Assembly (NCBI RefSeq): GCF_046630445.1
Contig: NC_092337.1
Coordinates: 226,342,001 to 226,406,000, forward strand
DNA from: Rutidosis leptorrhynchoides
Taxonomy: Eukaryota > Streptophyta > Magnoliopsida > Asterales > Asteraceae
DNA length: 64,000 nucleotides
Reading direction: 5' to 3'
Part shown: positions 1 through 20,975 of the stretch, one piece after another
Numbering within the stretch: position 1 is the stretch's first letter
Layout of the letters: each line of letters opens with the position of its first letter
The notes under the pieces: generated by a model
The model's database searches: none
What the model saw: the letters and a program-made list of their open reading frames with translations, nothing else
What the model was told of the DNA's origin: nothing
Position numbers and translations under genes: made by a program

Positions 1-3000
1 TTAAGAAACTCGAAAACGATATATATAACGATTATCGTTATAACAACGTCTTACTAGGTACATATGAATCATATTAAGATATTGATACACTTGGTTAATT
101 ATGTTAAATGATAATTAAATATATTATTAAGTGTATTAACAATGAAATACATATGTAAAAATAAGACTACTAACTTAATGATTTCGAAACGAGACATATA
201 TGTAACGATTATCGTTGTAACGACATTTAACTGTATATACATCATACTGAGATATATTATATATCATAATATCATGATAATATAACAATTTAACATCTCA
301 TTTGTTATAATAAACAATGGGTTAACAACATTCAACAAGATCATTAACCTAAAGGTTTCAAAACAACATTTACATGTAACGACTAACGATGACTTAACGA
401 CTCAGTTAAAATGTATATACATGTAGTGTTTTAATATGTATTCATACACTTTTGAAAGACTTCAAGACACTTATCAAAATACTTCTACTTAACAAAAATG
501 CTTACAATTACATCCTCGTTCAGTTTCATCAACAATTCTACTCGTATGCACCCGTATTCGTACTCGTACAATACACAGCTTTTAGATGTATGTACTATTG
601 GTATATACACTCAATGATCAGCTCTTAGCAGCCCATGTGAGTCACCTAACACATGTGGGAACCATCATTTGGCAACTAGCATGAAATATCTCATAAAATT
701 ACAAAAATATGAGTAATCATTCATGACTTATTTACATGAAAACAAAATTACATATCCTTTATATCTAATCCATACACCAACGACCAAAAACACCTACAAA
801 CACTTTCATTATTCAATTTTCTTCATCTAATTGATCTCTCTCAAGTTCTATCTTCAAGTTCTAAGTGTTCTTCATATATTTTACAAGTTCTAGTTACATA
901 AAATCAAGAATACTTTCAAGTTTGCTAGCTCACTTCCAATCTTGTAAGGTGATCATCCAACCTCAAGAAATCTTTGTTTCTTACAGTAGGTTATCATTCT
1001 AATACAAGGTAATAATCATATTCAAACTTTGGTTCAATTTCTATAACTATAACAATCTTATTTCAAGTGATGATCTTACTTGAACTTGTTTTCGTGTCAT
1101 GATTCTGCTTCAAGAACTTCGAGCCATCCAAGGATCCGTTGAAGCTAGATCCATTTTTCTCTTTTCCAGTAGGTTTATCCAAGGAACTTAAGGTAGTAAT
1201 GATGTTCATAACATCATTCGATTCATACATATAAAGCTATCTTATTCGAAGGTTTAAACTCGTAATCACTAGAACATAGTTTAGTTAATTCTAAACTTGT
1301 TCGCAAACAAAAGTTAATCCTTCTAACTTGACTTTTAAAATTAACTACACACATGTTCTATATCTATATGATATGCTAACTTAATGATTTAAAACCTGGA
1401 AACACGAAAAACACCGTAAAACCGGATTTACGCCGTCGTAGTAACACCGCGGGCTGTTTTGGGTTAGTTAATTAAAAACTATGATAAACTTTGATTTTAA
1501 AGTTGTTATTCTAAGAAAATGATTTTTATTATGAACATGAAACTATATCCAAAAATTATGATTAAACTCAAAGTGGAAGTATGTTTTCTAAAATGGTCAT
1601 CTAGACGTCGTTCTTTCGACTGAAATGACTACCTTTACAAAAACGACTTGTAACTTATTTTTCCGACTATAAACCTATACTTTTCTGTTTAGATTCATAA
1701 AATAGAGTTCAATATGAAACCATAGCAATTTGATTCACTCAAAACGGACATAAAAATGAAGAAGTTATGGGTAAAACAAGATTGGATAATTTTTCTCATT
1801 TTAGCTACGTGAAAATTGGTAACAAATCTATTCCAACCATAACTTAATCAACTTGTATTGTATATTATGTAATCTTGAGATACCATAGACACGTATACAA
1901 TGTTTCGACCTATCATGTCGACACATCTATATATATTTCGGAACAACCATAGACACTCTATATGTGAATGTTGGAGTTAGCTATACAGGGTTGAGGTTGA
2001 TTCCAATATATATATAGTTTGAGTTGTGATCAACACTGAGATACGTATACACTGGGTCGTGGATTGATTCAAGATAATATTTATCGATTTATTTCTGTAC
2101 ATCTAACTGTGGACAACTAGTTGTAGGTTACTAACGAGGACAGCTGACTTAATAAACTTAAAACATCAAAATATATTAAAAGTGTTGTAAATATATTTTG
2201 AACATACTTTGATATATATGTATATATTGTTATAGGTTCGTGAATCAACCAGTGGCCAAGTCTTACTTCCCGACGAAGTAAAAATCTGTGAAAGTGAGTT
2301 ATAGTCCCACTTTTAAAATCTAATATTTTTGGGATGAGAATACATGCAGGTTTTATAAATGATTTACGAAATAGACACAAGTACGTGAAACTACATTCTA
2401 TGGTTGAATTATCAAAATCGAATATGCCCCTTTTTTATTAAGTCTGGTAATCTAAGAATTAGGGAACAGACACCCTAATTGACGTGAATCCTAAAGATAG
2501 ATCTATTGGGCCTAACAAACCCCATCCAAAGTACCGGATGCTTTAGTACTTCGAAATTTATATCATATCCGAAGGGTGTCCCGGAATGATGGGGATATTC
2601 TTATATATGCATCTTGTTAATGTCGGTTACCAGGTGTTCACCATATGAATGATTTTTATCTCTATGTATGGGATGTGTATTGAAATATGAAATCTTGTGG
2701 TCTATTGTTACGATTTGATATATATAGGTTAAACCTATAACTCACCAACATTTTTGTTGACGTTTAAAGCATGTTTATTCTCAGGTGAATATTAAGAGCT
2801 TCCGCTGTTGCATACTAAAATAAGGACAAGATTTGGAGTCCATGTTTGTATGATATTGTGTAAAAACTGCATTCAAGAAACTGATTTTGATGTAACATAT
2901 TTGTATTGTAAACCATTATGTAATGGTCGTGTGTAAACAGGATATTTTAGATTATCATTATTTGATAATCTACGTAAAGCTTTTTAAACCTTTATTTATG

Positions 3001-3124
3001 AAATAAAGGTTATGGTTTGTTTTAAAAATGAATGCAGTCTTTGAAAAAACGTCTCATATAGAGGTCAAAACCTCGCAACGAAATCAATTAATATGGAACG
3101 TTTTTAATCAATAAGAACGGGACA
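1..3124 (+). mobile_element. LTR (3' part) of a Tekay/Del-like Ty3 element, plus orientation, cut by window start
   Basis: The reverse complement of this stretch matches the LTR that begins at 48572 over roughly 3 kb. Examples are the blocks around 2800-2830 and 48870-48900 (AGCTTCCGCTGTTGCAT) and the terminal blocks at 3050-3124 and 48572-48650. It ends in ..CGGGACA, the mirror of TGTCCCG at 48572. No primer-binding site follows 3124, so this is the 3' LTR of a plus-oriented element or a solo LTR. The other end lies outside the window. The following bases TTTCA would be the target duplication. It holds no coding sequence I can support. Confidence 0.8.
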
Positions 3125-3950
3125 TTTCACTAGGTACATGAATAAAGTGGTATATCCCTAAAGGAAAGTCTCAACTTTTCTTAATCCTAGTTGGTTTAAC
3201 TACAGTAACATTCCTCCACTTAATACTAGGCTATGCCTTAACATTAACAGAAGTGGAATCTTAGATATCATAAGGTACTGTTAATTAGATTAGAGGTCTT
3301 TCCTTTGCGATCACTTACTCAACCCCGGATCATCTTACAACATCTCAAGAACGTTGCTTCTGACGCGAATCATGCTTTTGAGTAAGCCAGTGTTCACTGA
3401 ACTCTATATTGCCTACTCTAATCACAACCTAATTTGGGCAGCTCTTCTTTGACGGATAATTGATTAACCCTACGTAGGTACTATTTCCCTATTGTGACGT
3501 TAAGTACACATAATTACTTACCTTGTATTCTAGGGTTGATCAGGTCCTAATACTAGGTTATAGCCACGTGAGTAAATGGAAAGGGTGGTCCGTGAATTAG
3601 ACTTCTAAACCGTCAAGGTTTCAGCATAACAATAGCATAAGTTTCAGATAAGATATTCAACATATAATAAACATTTATAATGGATAGGCAAGCATGCAAG
3701 ATGAAAGCAACTTAAAGTAACAAAGTAACTTTATTAGATTAAGGAAGGCGTTCACCGTTTACAGACGAGATCTGGACCATTACAAGTGCTGACATCCTCT
3801 AGAGCGCTCCTAGTACAATATTCGGCGTTCGCCTCTGGGTACTTAATTTCCCGCTCAGAGGTGAGAAGGCCTTGAAAGCTTCTAGCGAGAGAAAGTGTAT
3901 TGTAGTGAGAGAGTGTGAAGAGGTCTGTGAAAAATGGATGACAAATGCCC

Positions 3951-3960
3951 TTTAAATAGA
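3951..3960 (-). promoter_or_regulatory. TATA-like box of the LTR-like fragment
   Basis: Minus-strand TCTATTTAAA, followed by a CT-rich leader and preceded by the GCCGTATGGC cluster. This is the spacing expected for a retroelement U3/R boundary. Inference only. Confidence 0.35.
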
Positions 3961-3972
3961 CTTGGTTTTGGT

Positions 3973-4113
3973 TGGCATACGGCTGGTAGGCCGTATGGCA
4001 AACCGTATGGCAAGCCGTATGGCCTGGCCGTTTGATCAGGCAAGCCGTTTCCTTGGGTTGTTTGCATGGTAGGTCGTATGTGACGTGGAAAGCCGTATGG
4101 CAAGCCGTATAGC
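3973..4113. repeat. Cluster of GCCGTATGGC palindrome-like motifs
   Basis: About seven copies or variants of (A)GCCGTATGGC/AACCGTATGGC occur in 140 bp. They include an inverted pair CATACGGC (3976-3983) / GCCGTATG (3990-3997) with a 6-nt loop. The cluster is markedly GC-richer than its surroundings and sits just upstream (minus strand) of a TATA-like box. Confidence 0.7.
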
Positions 4114-4357
4114 CCCCTGGTTTGCTGTTTTCTTGGATCGTTTTGCTTGTTCCCATAATCGTAACTTGTCTTTCACCGTTTTCGCTCTAGAATCTTCGTT
4201 TTAGCTCCAATTCTCTTGATTCTTGTTGCATCGTCTTCGTAATTAATAAATCTTCAATATCAACCGACAAAGTGATTATTTTGCCGATAAAGCTTGAAAC
4301 TTTATTATTTTTGGGCCCTAATATTGAAGTAAAAATGTGACTTTTTATCCGATATCA

Positions 4358-4846
4358 GGGTAGTTTGGCATGAAGTCGGGACGACTCTCGCCATGGTTGA
4401 GACCCTTGTATGGATAAACAAATAGAAGAGTATTTTCTATTAATATTTTTTATAAAATATTTACCGTTTTACCTCACTTTAGTTTTACAGTAGATAAGAT
4501 ATTAACAATTATTTAATTATATATAATTATTAATTATTAAAAAAGTTACTTGATGTTGATTTAAGGGGAAAAAAAAATATTGAATGATTAAGTTATGAAG
4601 GATGGCACAAATACGAAATAAAGAGGTTCCTTCATGCAAATACCAACTGTAAAACTTAAAATAAATACTAAGTTTTATTAGTAGTACATACGAAAAATAA
4701 CAAAAGAAATGCCAAGTTTACAACACAATAAAGGAATGTAAACCAGCTTTGGTGAATTCAATTAATTTCATATAGTTATATAGTGATAGTGATAGGACAC
4801 TATACAACATCCATCTGAATTACACAAGTATGAAATTATTAATTTT
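4358..4846 (-). other. 3' flank and 3' UTR of the XRN gene
   Basis: The part next to the XRN stop codon is its probable 3' UTR. A minus-strand AATAAA at 4674-4679 lies about 170 nt after the stop and is the best poly(A) signal candidate. The remainder (4358-4600) is AT-rich with nothing recognisable. Confidence 0.5.
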
Positions 4847-14627
<9,781 letters not shown>

Positions 14628-16405
14628 GCGTTGCCGCAGCCGCCGCCGGAGTAAAAATAAAAATTAAAAATTGACTGCCGCTTTGCTTGCGTGCGGGTTT
14701 TTTTTTTTGACGGAAAAGAAAGAGAAAAAGAAATAACCGACCCGTGGAACCAGGGATAGTTTAAACCAAATAGTTGAACGTAAATGATAAACTTATTTAG
14801 TTTAATGACCCGTGGAATCACATAGTCCGACTAAGAAACTCGTCAGCTGAACATTTCATCAAACACTTAAAATGCATATTTAACAATCCACATCCTCCAA
14901 TCATAAGAGATAATATTGATTGTCAATTTATTTTAAAAGTGTAAATTAAAATATAAATGTAGAATTGATTTCTTTTACTTAACTTTTATACCTTCTCGTA
15001 CTCAATTCAAAATAATTAATTAAAATAATTTAAAATAATTTAATTTTAATAATTAAAATAATTATTAATAAGATTTAATAATAATAATTAAGTAATAAGA
15101 TTTAATAATAATAATTAAGTAATAAGATTTAATTTTAATTCAAAATTATTTTGATTAATGACATCACCCACCATGTTTAGATTTTTTTCTTACCATGTTT
15201 AGATTTTTTTCTTTTTCTTTTTGATTTTTTCTTAACAAAGGAATTAGGCTAATAATGAAATCATCATTTTAGCAATATAATAGAAACTATAGATAGATGG
15301 TAAAATTAAAAATTAGTTAATCGGTAAAAGGTCACACAGTTTAATAAATATCATTATCGCACACACTTTATTTTTACATATCTTTTTATTTTACATGCAT
15401 AAAGTAAGAGTATAAAAAAAACTTTACAACATTATTAAGTAAAGTATAAATTTACACATCACACTATAAAATAACTTTACAAAATCATTCTTATCTATCA
15501 AGTAAAAGTATAAAAAAACTTTATTATCCTATTTCTATTGACACAAGAGTTGAAGAACTCTTATCATTAGTCCAAACATTTACGCTGCATTCTCGAAAAA
15601 AAAAAATTAATGGAAAAGAAAGGAAGGAAAGGAGACTTGCGAATTAAAAATAGTGATTCTTTGAGTTGTAATTTTAAGCCAAAAAAAGGAGATTAAATGA
15701 TTAGGAAGGTAATTTATGTGTTCAACCCCATTTATGAAAAAAGTAATACAAAACCACTTAGATCATCAAGATAAATCCAGTAATACTTTGTTTATAAGAG
15801 CATTGACAACATTCATCTCTTAAGTGTTGTTGATTCGTATTATTTTCAAGTAATTATGTATAACTAATTGTTTGCATCTGATGATTCGTATACACTTTCG
15901 TTTTGCTTCAGGTATTTGTTGCTACACTTTCCAAACTCAACTGATTTAGTCTTCTTCTTTATTTTGAAGTAATGTTTATTTTTATTTGATGTTGTCCTAT
16001 ACTAGCTAATTTTGTTGTCTGTTTGGAGAGATGGATACCAACTTCAGTTGACACTTTGGTTGACCTGATTCTGACTTTTTGTTAATTGGTAAATGAAATT
16101 AGAAACCATATTAGTTACTGTCTATGATGAGAATTTTTTTCCTTATATGTTTATTTTTTTTGTTTAACAGGAAGCACATATATTGTCATAACATATGTGC
16201 TGAACTTTGATACTTAAAGGATCATCTCATTTTAGACAGTAACAGATCCTTTTCGCCTCTTTTGTTTATTTCACAGAATGAAATTCTAAGAATCGTTAAG
16301 TTAAATAGTTGTTTAACGTTGCAGTTAATACTAAGCTCCGGACACGATTCTATATCGGTACAGACAGTTATTAGTATTTTCAGGTTTGTTGTTTTGGATT
16401 TTACA
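14628..16405. other. Upstream region of XRN and intergenic DNA
   Basis: 14628-14830 is the likely 5' UTR/core promoter of the XRN gene, with a CCGCCGCC-type stretch before the ATG and a poly(T) run near 14700. The rest is AT-rich. From 15800 there are several AG-ending pyrimidine stretches, as in a transcribed spliced region, but no coherent coding sequence that I recognise. Confidence 0.4.
15067..15132. repeat. 27-bp AT-rich tandem repeat
   Basis: Unit beginning AATAAGATTTAATAATAATA, with two complete copies (15067-15093, 15094-15120) and a 12-bp partial third. Confidence 0.85.
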
Positions 16406-16516
16406 ATGGCGGGCGACGAGCCCACAAAGACCTCAAAGGAAAAAAAAATATTCTCTGTCTTCCTTTGCGCAATCTTGATGCCATTGTTTATGTTTCGATT
16501 GGTTTTTGTTAATTAA
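16406..16516 (+). CDS. Possible 36-aa small membrane peptide
   Basis: ATG at 16406 opens a 36-aa frame. The N-terminus is charged and lysine-rich (MAGDEPTKTSKEKK), followed by a hydrophobic segment of about 20 residues that could span a membrane, with stop TAA. A pyrimidine-AG splice-acceptor-like sequence (TTTTCAG) lies about 22 bp upstream, so it could be the last exon of a small gene whose upstream exons are in 15800-16380. I do not recognise the family. It may equally be chance. Confidence 0.25.
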   Translation: MAGDEPTKTSKEKKIFSVFLCAILMPLFMFRLVFVN

Positions 16517-16570
16517 ATTAGTTACATGTACGGGCAACATAATAATGGGAATTCTGAAAGTCGGTGTACA

Positions 16571-16650
16571 TGACGTTATTGTTCAAATCATCTCTCTATG
16601 ACATTCTCTCTACTCATCAACTTTACAATGGGAGCAACAATAACGTCATA
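16571..16650. repeat. Short inverted repeat (MITE-like fragment)
   Basis: ATGACGTTATTGTT (16570-16583) pairs with AACAATAACGTCAT (16637-16650), a 14-bp perfect stem with a spacer of about 53 bp. Its size fits a tiny MITE remnant. Family unknown. Confidence 0.55.
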
Positions 16651-16707
16651 GAGAAACATTTTTCATCTCTCTACTCATCTCTCTATGACATTCTCTCTAC
16701 TCATCAA
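16589..16707. repeat. Pair of 32-bp direct repeats
   Basis: A 32-bp sequence at 16589-16620 (starting CATCTCTCTATGACATTC) is repeated perfectly at 16676-16707. Consistent with a local duplication involving the inverted repeat next to it. Confidence 0.85.
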
Positions 16708-16719
16708 TATGTATTTTTT

Positions 16720-17445
16720 AATTCGAAACTGCTTTTGCATACAATAACGTGCACCGCCAAACCTGCACTGCCAAAGAGTTAGGCAAAGGACTATAACGTA
16801 CAAATTGCAGGTAGAGCACAAACCAACAAAAGACACCACAAGTGGTTGGCACGATTCCGACACTGTACGATTCACTATATCGTGCCCCAGTCTGCACGAA
16901 GGCTGTGGTAGACAATTGACAGACTGCGCAAGGACCAGTTGCTCTTTTCCAGCTTTACAGATGACATAGTACGACTAAGCAAGGACATGTTCCTTTTTGT
17001 CCTGACAAAGATATTCTTCTATAAATAGGGCATTAAACCCTCATTACAGCACACGTTGATACACACATTCCATACACAACCCTCACATATTCTATACTCA
17101 CAATACACAACTAATCAATGTGTTACGAGTTCATCACATCATTATCAAGTGCTAAACCCACACTACCGGAATCTTAACAGCTTCTTGAGCTCCTTTTAAC
17201 TGTTACAGGTAACGTTCTTTGAACATAAATCCTAACACCTCCCTCGTTCCATCAATACTGGCTATCCCGATGATGGTGGGTCGACATTTAACCACCCATG
17301 TTGAGATCTTCATCTTATATTGGGGTTATTCACGGTACACCGAACCAGAGAGTTATACTCAAATGACCCTTAAATCCCTTCATTTGTTGACATGTGTAGA
17401 CCGAACCTCTTGGATCAAATATATGCTTGATCATTTATAATCATA
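16720..17445 (+). mobile_element. Copia-like LTR/leader remnant (uncertain)
   Basis: A TATA box (TATAAATA at 17020) is followed by an A/C-rich leader with many ACACA and CATTCC motifs and by a pyrimidine-rich stretch, in the style of LTR retrotransposon R-U5 regions. A 73-aa frame at 17219-17440 has no recognised domain. No LTR partner, target duplication or polyprotein was found. Confidence 0.3.
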
Positions 17446-17689
17446 GTTTTTCAATTATATTCTTGTGACTTGATATATTCTTTTAAGGAGATGATCTTAG
17501 TCATACACCACTAAATGTACTTCAAAGTATTGTAAAGTACATTGCGTTCAAACATATTTAGTTGTGTAATGCTGAAAAGTGGCAATATAGATCATCATTC
17601 ATTTATTTATTATTTTGTTACCCCAACTATTCATAAGGTCTTCGCCTCTGGCGAACAAATCACAATATAATATGCCGTATAACGAAGTT

Positions 17690-17697
17690 GAATATTC
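17690..17697. promoter_or_regulatory. Candidate P1BS phosphate-starvation site
   Basis: GAATATTC fits the PHR1-binding consensus GNATATNC. It lies about 400 bp upstream of a purple acid phosphatase, a family often induced by phosphate shortage. A single such match in AT-rich DNA can be chance. Confidence 0.3.
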
Positions 17698-18033
17698 TGC
17701 ATATTGAAGTAGAATAAGATGAAGAAGACACCCAACAAAGTGATCTTCATGAAGACTTTGATTCCTGTAAAGATGACCCATCTCATCCAGAATCTCTATG
17801 GTAAAATACATTATCAAAGTTCTCTACAGATTCTCCTTACCTATTACTATAAATAAAATAAAAATTCACAAATTAGATAGCATACATTTGTGTGATTCCA
17901 GTACTACGATTTTATTCTCTTTTGGTTTCTGATTGTCTTTTTACAAACACCCTCACTTTCCTCAAAACATGGTTATTCCAATAATTACAGCATGCAAATT
18001 ATAGCCATCTATCCATATTCCATGCATTAACCA

Positions 18034-18039
18034 TATAAA
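18034..18039 (+). promoter_or_regulatory. TATA box of the acid phosphatase gene
   Basis: CATATAAACA lies 55 bp upstream of the start codon, leaving room for a short 5' UTR. Confidence 0.45.
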
Positions 18040-18093
18040 CAGACAAAATCCTCACAATCATTTTTAAAAGCTGCATCCAAATTAGCTGCAGCC

Positions 18094-20002
18094 ATGGTCA
18101 ACCATTTCAGAAACAAGACTTTATTAATAACATTTCTACTTTTAAATTCTAGTTTTTTTTGCTCTTTTTTGGTTCCAGTTTCGGCTAGGCTTCAACAATT
18201 ACATCATCAGCTAAACACCAATGGTTCCCTTAGCTTTTTGGTCATCGGTGATTGGGGCCGAAAAGGATGGTACAATCAATCTCAAGTTGCTGTTCAGGTT
18301 TCGATTTTCATCCATCTTGGACGTCAATAGTTGTTACTTTTGTGGGTTTAATTATTTGGTTAGATCGTTGCAGATGGGAATCATTGCAGACAAACTAGAT
18401 ATAGATTTTGTAGTTTCGACCGGAGATAATTTCTACAATGATGGGTTAACCAGCGTTGATGATCCAGCCTTTGACGAGTCTTTCAAATATGTATACTCTG
18501 CTCCTAGCCTTCAAAAACAGTGGTATACTGGTACACAGATATAACACCTTGTATTTATGTTAGATTAAACAAAAAAAATTACATAATACGAAAAACTACT
18601 TTCAGTTCAACATTCATTTTTTCCATTTTTACGCTTAATAGCAACTTATTATACTTACTAATGAGAAGTAAACTGCCACCTCTTGTCAAAAAATGTAATA
18701 AAATGCCTAGTATTGGATATTAACAACAACAATTTGTTGTAATTATATGCTCCACCAGCATGCTTAACAGGAGAAATTTTCAACAAAATAGCTAAATATC
18801 TATCAAAATTTCCGTACGTATAATATCCAACCAGATATGAATTGCTTAATAGGAGAAATTTCAACAAAATAGCTAAAAAGTTGTTCTCTTATAATATAAA
18901 AAAATTGCACTAAGTAATGATTTTGCATTTGTAGTTTTGGGAAACCACGATTACCGTGGGGATGTAGAGGCACAATTGTCCCCAGTGATCAGAAAAAGAG
19001 ACGGCAGATGGCGTTGTTTAAGATCCTTCGTAGTCAGTACAGGTCCTTAAATGAGCCCTGTTACAGTAACTTTTATATAATTTGTTTTTTCATGTTTCTT
19101 TTTAACATTTAGTATCCCTTGAAATGCTATTGATTGTGTTATCTTGTTATGCAGATATTGCTGAGTTATTCTTTGTTGACACGACTCCTTTTGTTGATAT
19201 TTACTTTGATAGCCCGAATGATCACGAGTATGATTGGCGAGGAATACTTCCTCGAGAAGTTTATCTTACCAATCTTCTCAAGGTAATATTAATTAATAAA
19301 AATATTTGATACATTTTTGGCAAATATAAGTGTTTGTGTTTGCCGGAACAATATAAATTGAGGTTTTTTTGGTTAAAATTGAAGGATTTGAGATTAGCAT
19401 TGAGTGAATCGAAAGCTAAATGGAAGATCGTGGTTGGCCATCATGGTATTCGAACCACAGGGCATCATTGTGATACTCCAGAACTTGTCACGCATCTTTT
19501 ACCACTTTTAGAGGTATGCGTCTATCATGTTCTAGATTTATATGACACATTTCAATTCTGGTTAAGACATCTGTTTTCTCTAATAAACTTTCATATAATA
19601 TAATGATATTCGAATCATGTTGGCAGGAATATGAGGTTGATTTTTACATGAATGGGCATGATCATTGCCTAGAACATATCTTGTGCCAAGAAAGGTATGT
19701 ATTATGCAAGAAAAATTATTTATTTTACAACTCTTTGTGACAGTTTTATAACGCTAGTTTTGTAATATATCGTAAATAATTGCAGTAAAATTCGTTTCTT
19801 AACAAGTGGGGCTGGATCAAAGGCATGGGTGGAGTCTAACAAGCCACATGAGAGTTGTGGTGTTAAGTTCTTCCATCATGGACAAGGATTCATGTCAATG
19901 AAGTTGACCAAGAATAATGCACGATTGGTGTTTTATGATGTTTTTGGTAAAGCTTTGCATCGTTGGAAGACCCCCTTAAAGAAGCTTCATACATCCATTT
20001 GA
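18094..20002 (+). CDS. PAP: Low-molecular-weight purple acid phosphatase (7 exons)
   Basis: Binuclear metal phosphomonoesterase, normally secreted or vacuolar, releasing phosphate from organic esters. Exons: 18094-18297, 18374-18530, 18935-19042, 19155-19282, 19385-19513, 19627-19694, 19786-20002. All junctions are GT-AG and in frame, giving 336 aa, the usual size of the PAP3/7/8/17 subgroup. Residues 1-31 form a signal peptide (hydrophobic stretch ending VSA). All seven metal ligands are present: D53 (GDWG), D86 and Y89 (GDNFY), N124 (GNHDY), H218 (GHHG), H253 and H255 (GHDH). An NQS glycosylation site follows GDWG. The start is the only ATG that gives a signal peptide directly upstream of the core. 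No break is seen, so the gene looks functional. The exact paralogue cannot be fixed from sequence alone. Transcription is away from XRN, and the next feature downstream is the LTR at 20976. Confidence 0.93.
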
Positions 20003-20975
20003 ATTTTTTGCATATTACATTGGGAGCCTATTCCAATGGTTTTAAATAATTGAATGCATTAGGTTTTAGCAGTCATCATGTACTATTTGACTTATGTTCA
20101 TCCGTGTTTCGCATCAAATCTTCTAAGAGGTCGGCTGATGATGTTAGCAAGGCTGACTAGATAACAATTAACAAGTGTTGTAATGATCCAAAAACATCAT
20201 CGAAGTAAGATCAAAAAGCAATAAGATTTTAAACAAATAGATTGATATCATTTGAATATAATATTTTTGGAGTTATCAATCTTATCATTTCATATACGTG
20301 ACATAATGCAAGCAATCATAATTCTCTTAAAGACAATCACCCTGGGCGAATTGTCATGATCTTCCAAACGTCCAAGCTCTGAGACTTCTGATTTGACTCT
20401 TTCTGGTGAGTGAATATCCTGAAATGAAATCAGAATAGAATCTCCTACTTTTTATTTCCTTTTTCCACACAAAAATTCGTCGTCCTATTGAATATGTTTG
20501 TTCTTGGATGCTCCATAGGAATCTATCGCTATTCTTTTCATCCATCGAGAAAGGTTCATCCGGAGTCCCAAGAACAATCTCTCTTCTCTTTTGGATTATT
20601 TTCTCTTTTCATTATGGTAATGCAATGCAAGACGTCGGAAATCGGGTTGTATCCCAAAAGTGGGAGATGGTTAAAAAACAAAAAAAATTCTCTTTCTTGC
20701 TCTCCTTTTGCAACCTGAGAGGAGTCTATCTAACTGCCTAGGTTTGGTAGTGGGATTCTAAGGCATAGAGAAAAAATGCATTTAAGCATATTAAAAATAA
20801 GTTTAACATTTCTAGAAAAGCATCTCACCGCGAAATGGATTCGAAATACCAATTTCTTAATCCAGATCCAAATCTGGAGGAGAAAAAGAAACCTAATAAT
20901 CCACGATTATCTGCAGCCGCCCTGGGGGTCACAATTTAAAATAACCGTTTCACAACAAAAATAAGCTTTTTGCAG
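20003..20975. other. 3' flank of the phosphatase gene; unassigned block
   Basis: The first 200 bp should hold the 3' UTR. From about 20340 to 20960 the base composition is more balanced than the flanks and several short frames occur on both strands, but no protein family is recognisable. An organelle-derived insertion is possible but unproven. The last five bases (TGCAG) are the candidate left target duplication of the next element. Confidence 0.4.

Larger units (their letters stand above)
3125..4357 (-). mobile_element. LTR-like promoter fragment (unassigned retroelement)
   Basis: Read on the minus strand this looks like an LTR: a possible TGATATC start at 4357, a GC-rich cluster of GCCGTATGGC motifs at 3973-4113, then a TATA-like TCTATTTAAA at 3951-3960, then a pyrimidine-rich leader. 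It stops at the LTR end at 3124, as if that Tekay-like LTR had inserted into it. No purine tract or coding domain was found next to it, so the family is unknown. The 134-aa open frame here is only the repeat cluster translated. Confidence 0.35.
17446..18093 (+). other. Upstream region of the purple acid phosphatase gene
   Basis: AT-rich non-coding DNA. It contains a candidate PHR1-type site and a TATA box, listed separately. No other gene is seen. Confidence 0.5.

Noticed and set aside
3752-4156. 134-aa minus-strand ORF with repeated ACHTA-type residues
   Set aside because: It is the GCCGTATGGC repeat cluster translated; codon pattern follows the repeat, not a protein.
20340-20960. Possible organelle-derived insertion
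   Set aside because: Base composition differs from the flanks, but I could not recognise any organelle gene. A similarity search against the plastid and mitochondrial genomes would decide.
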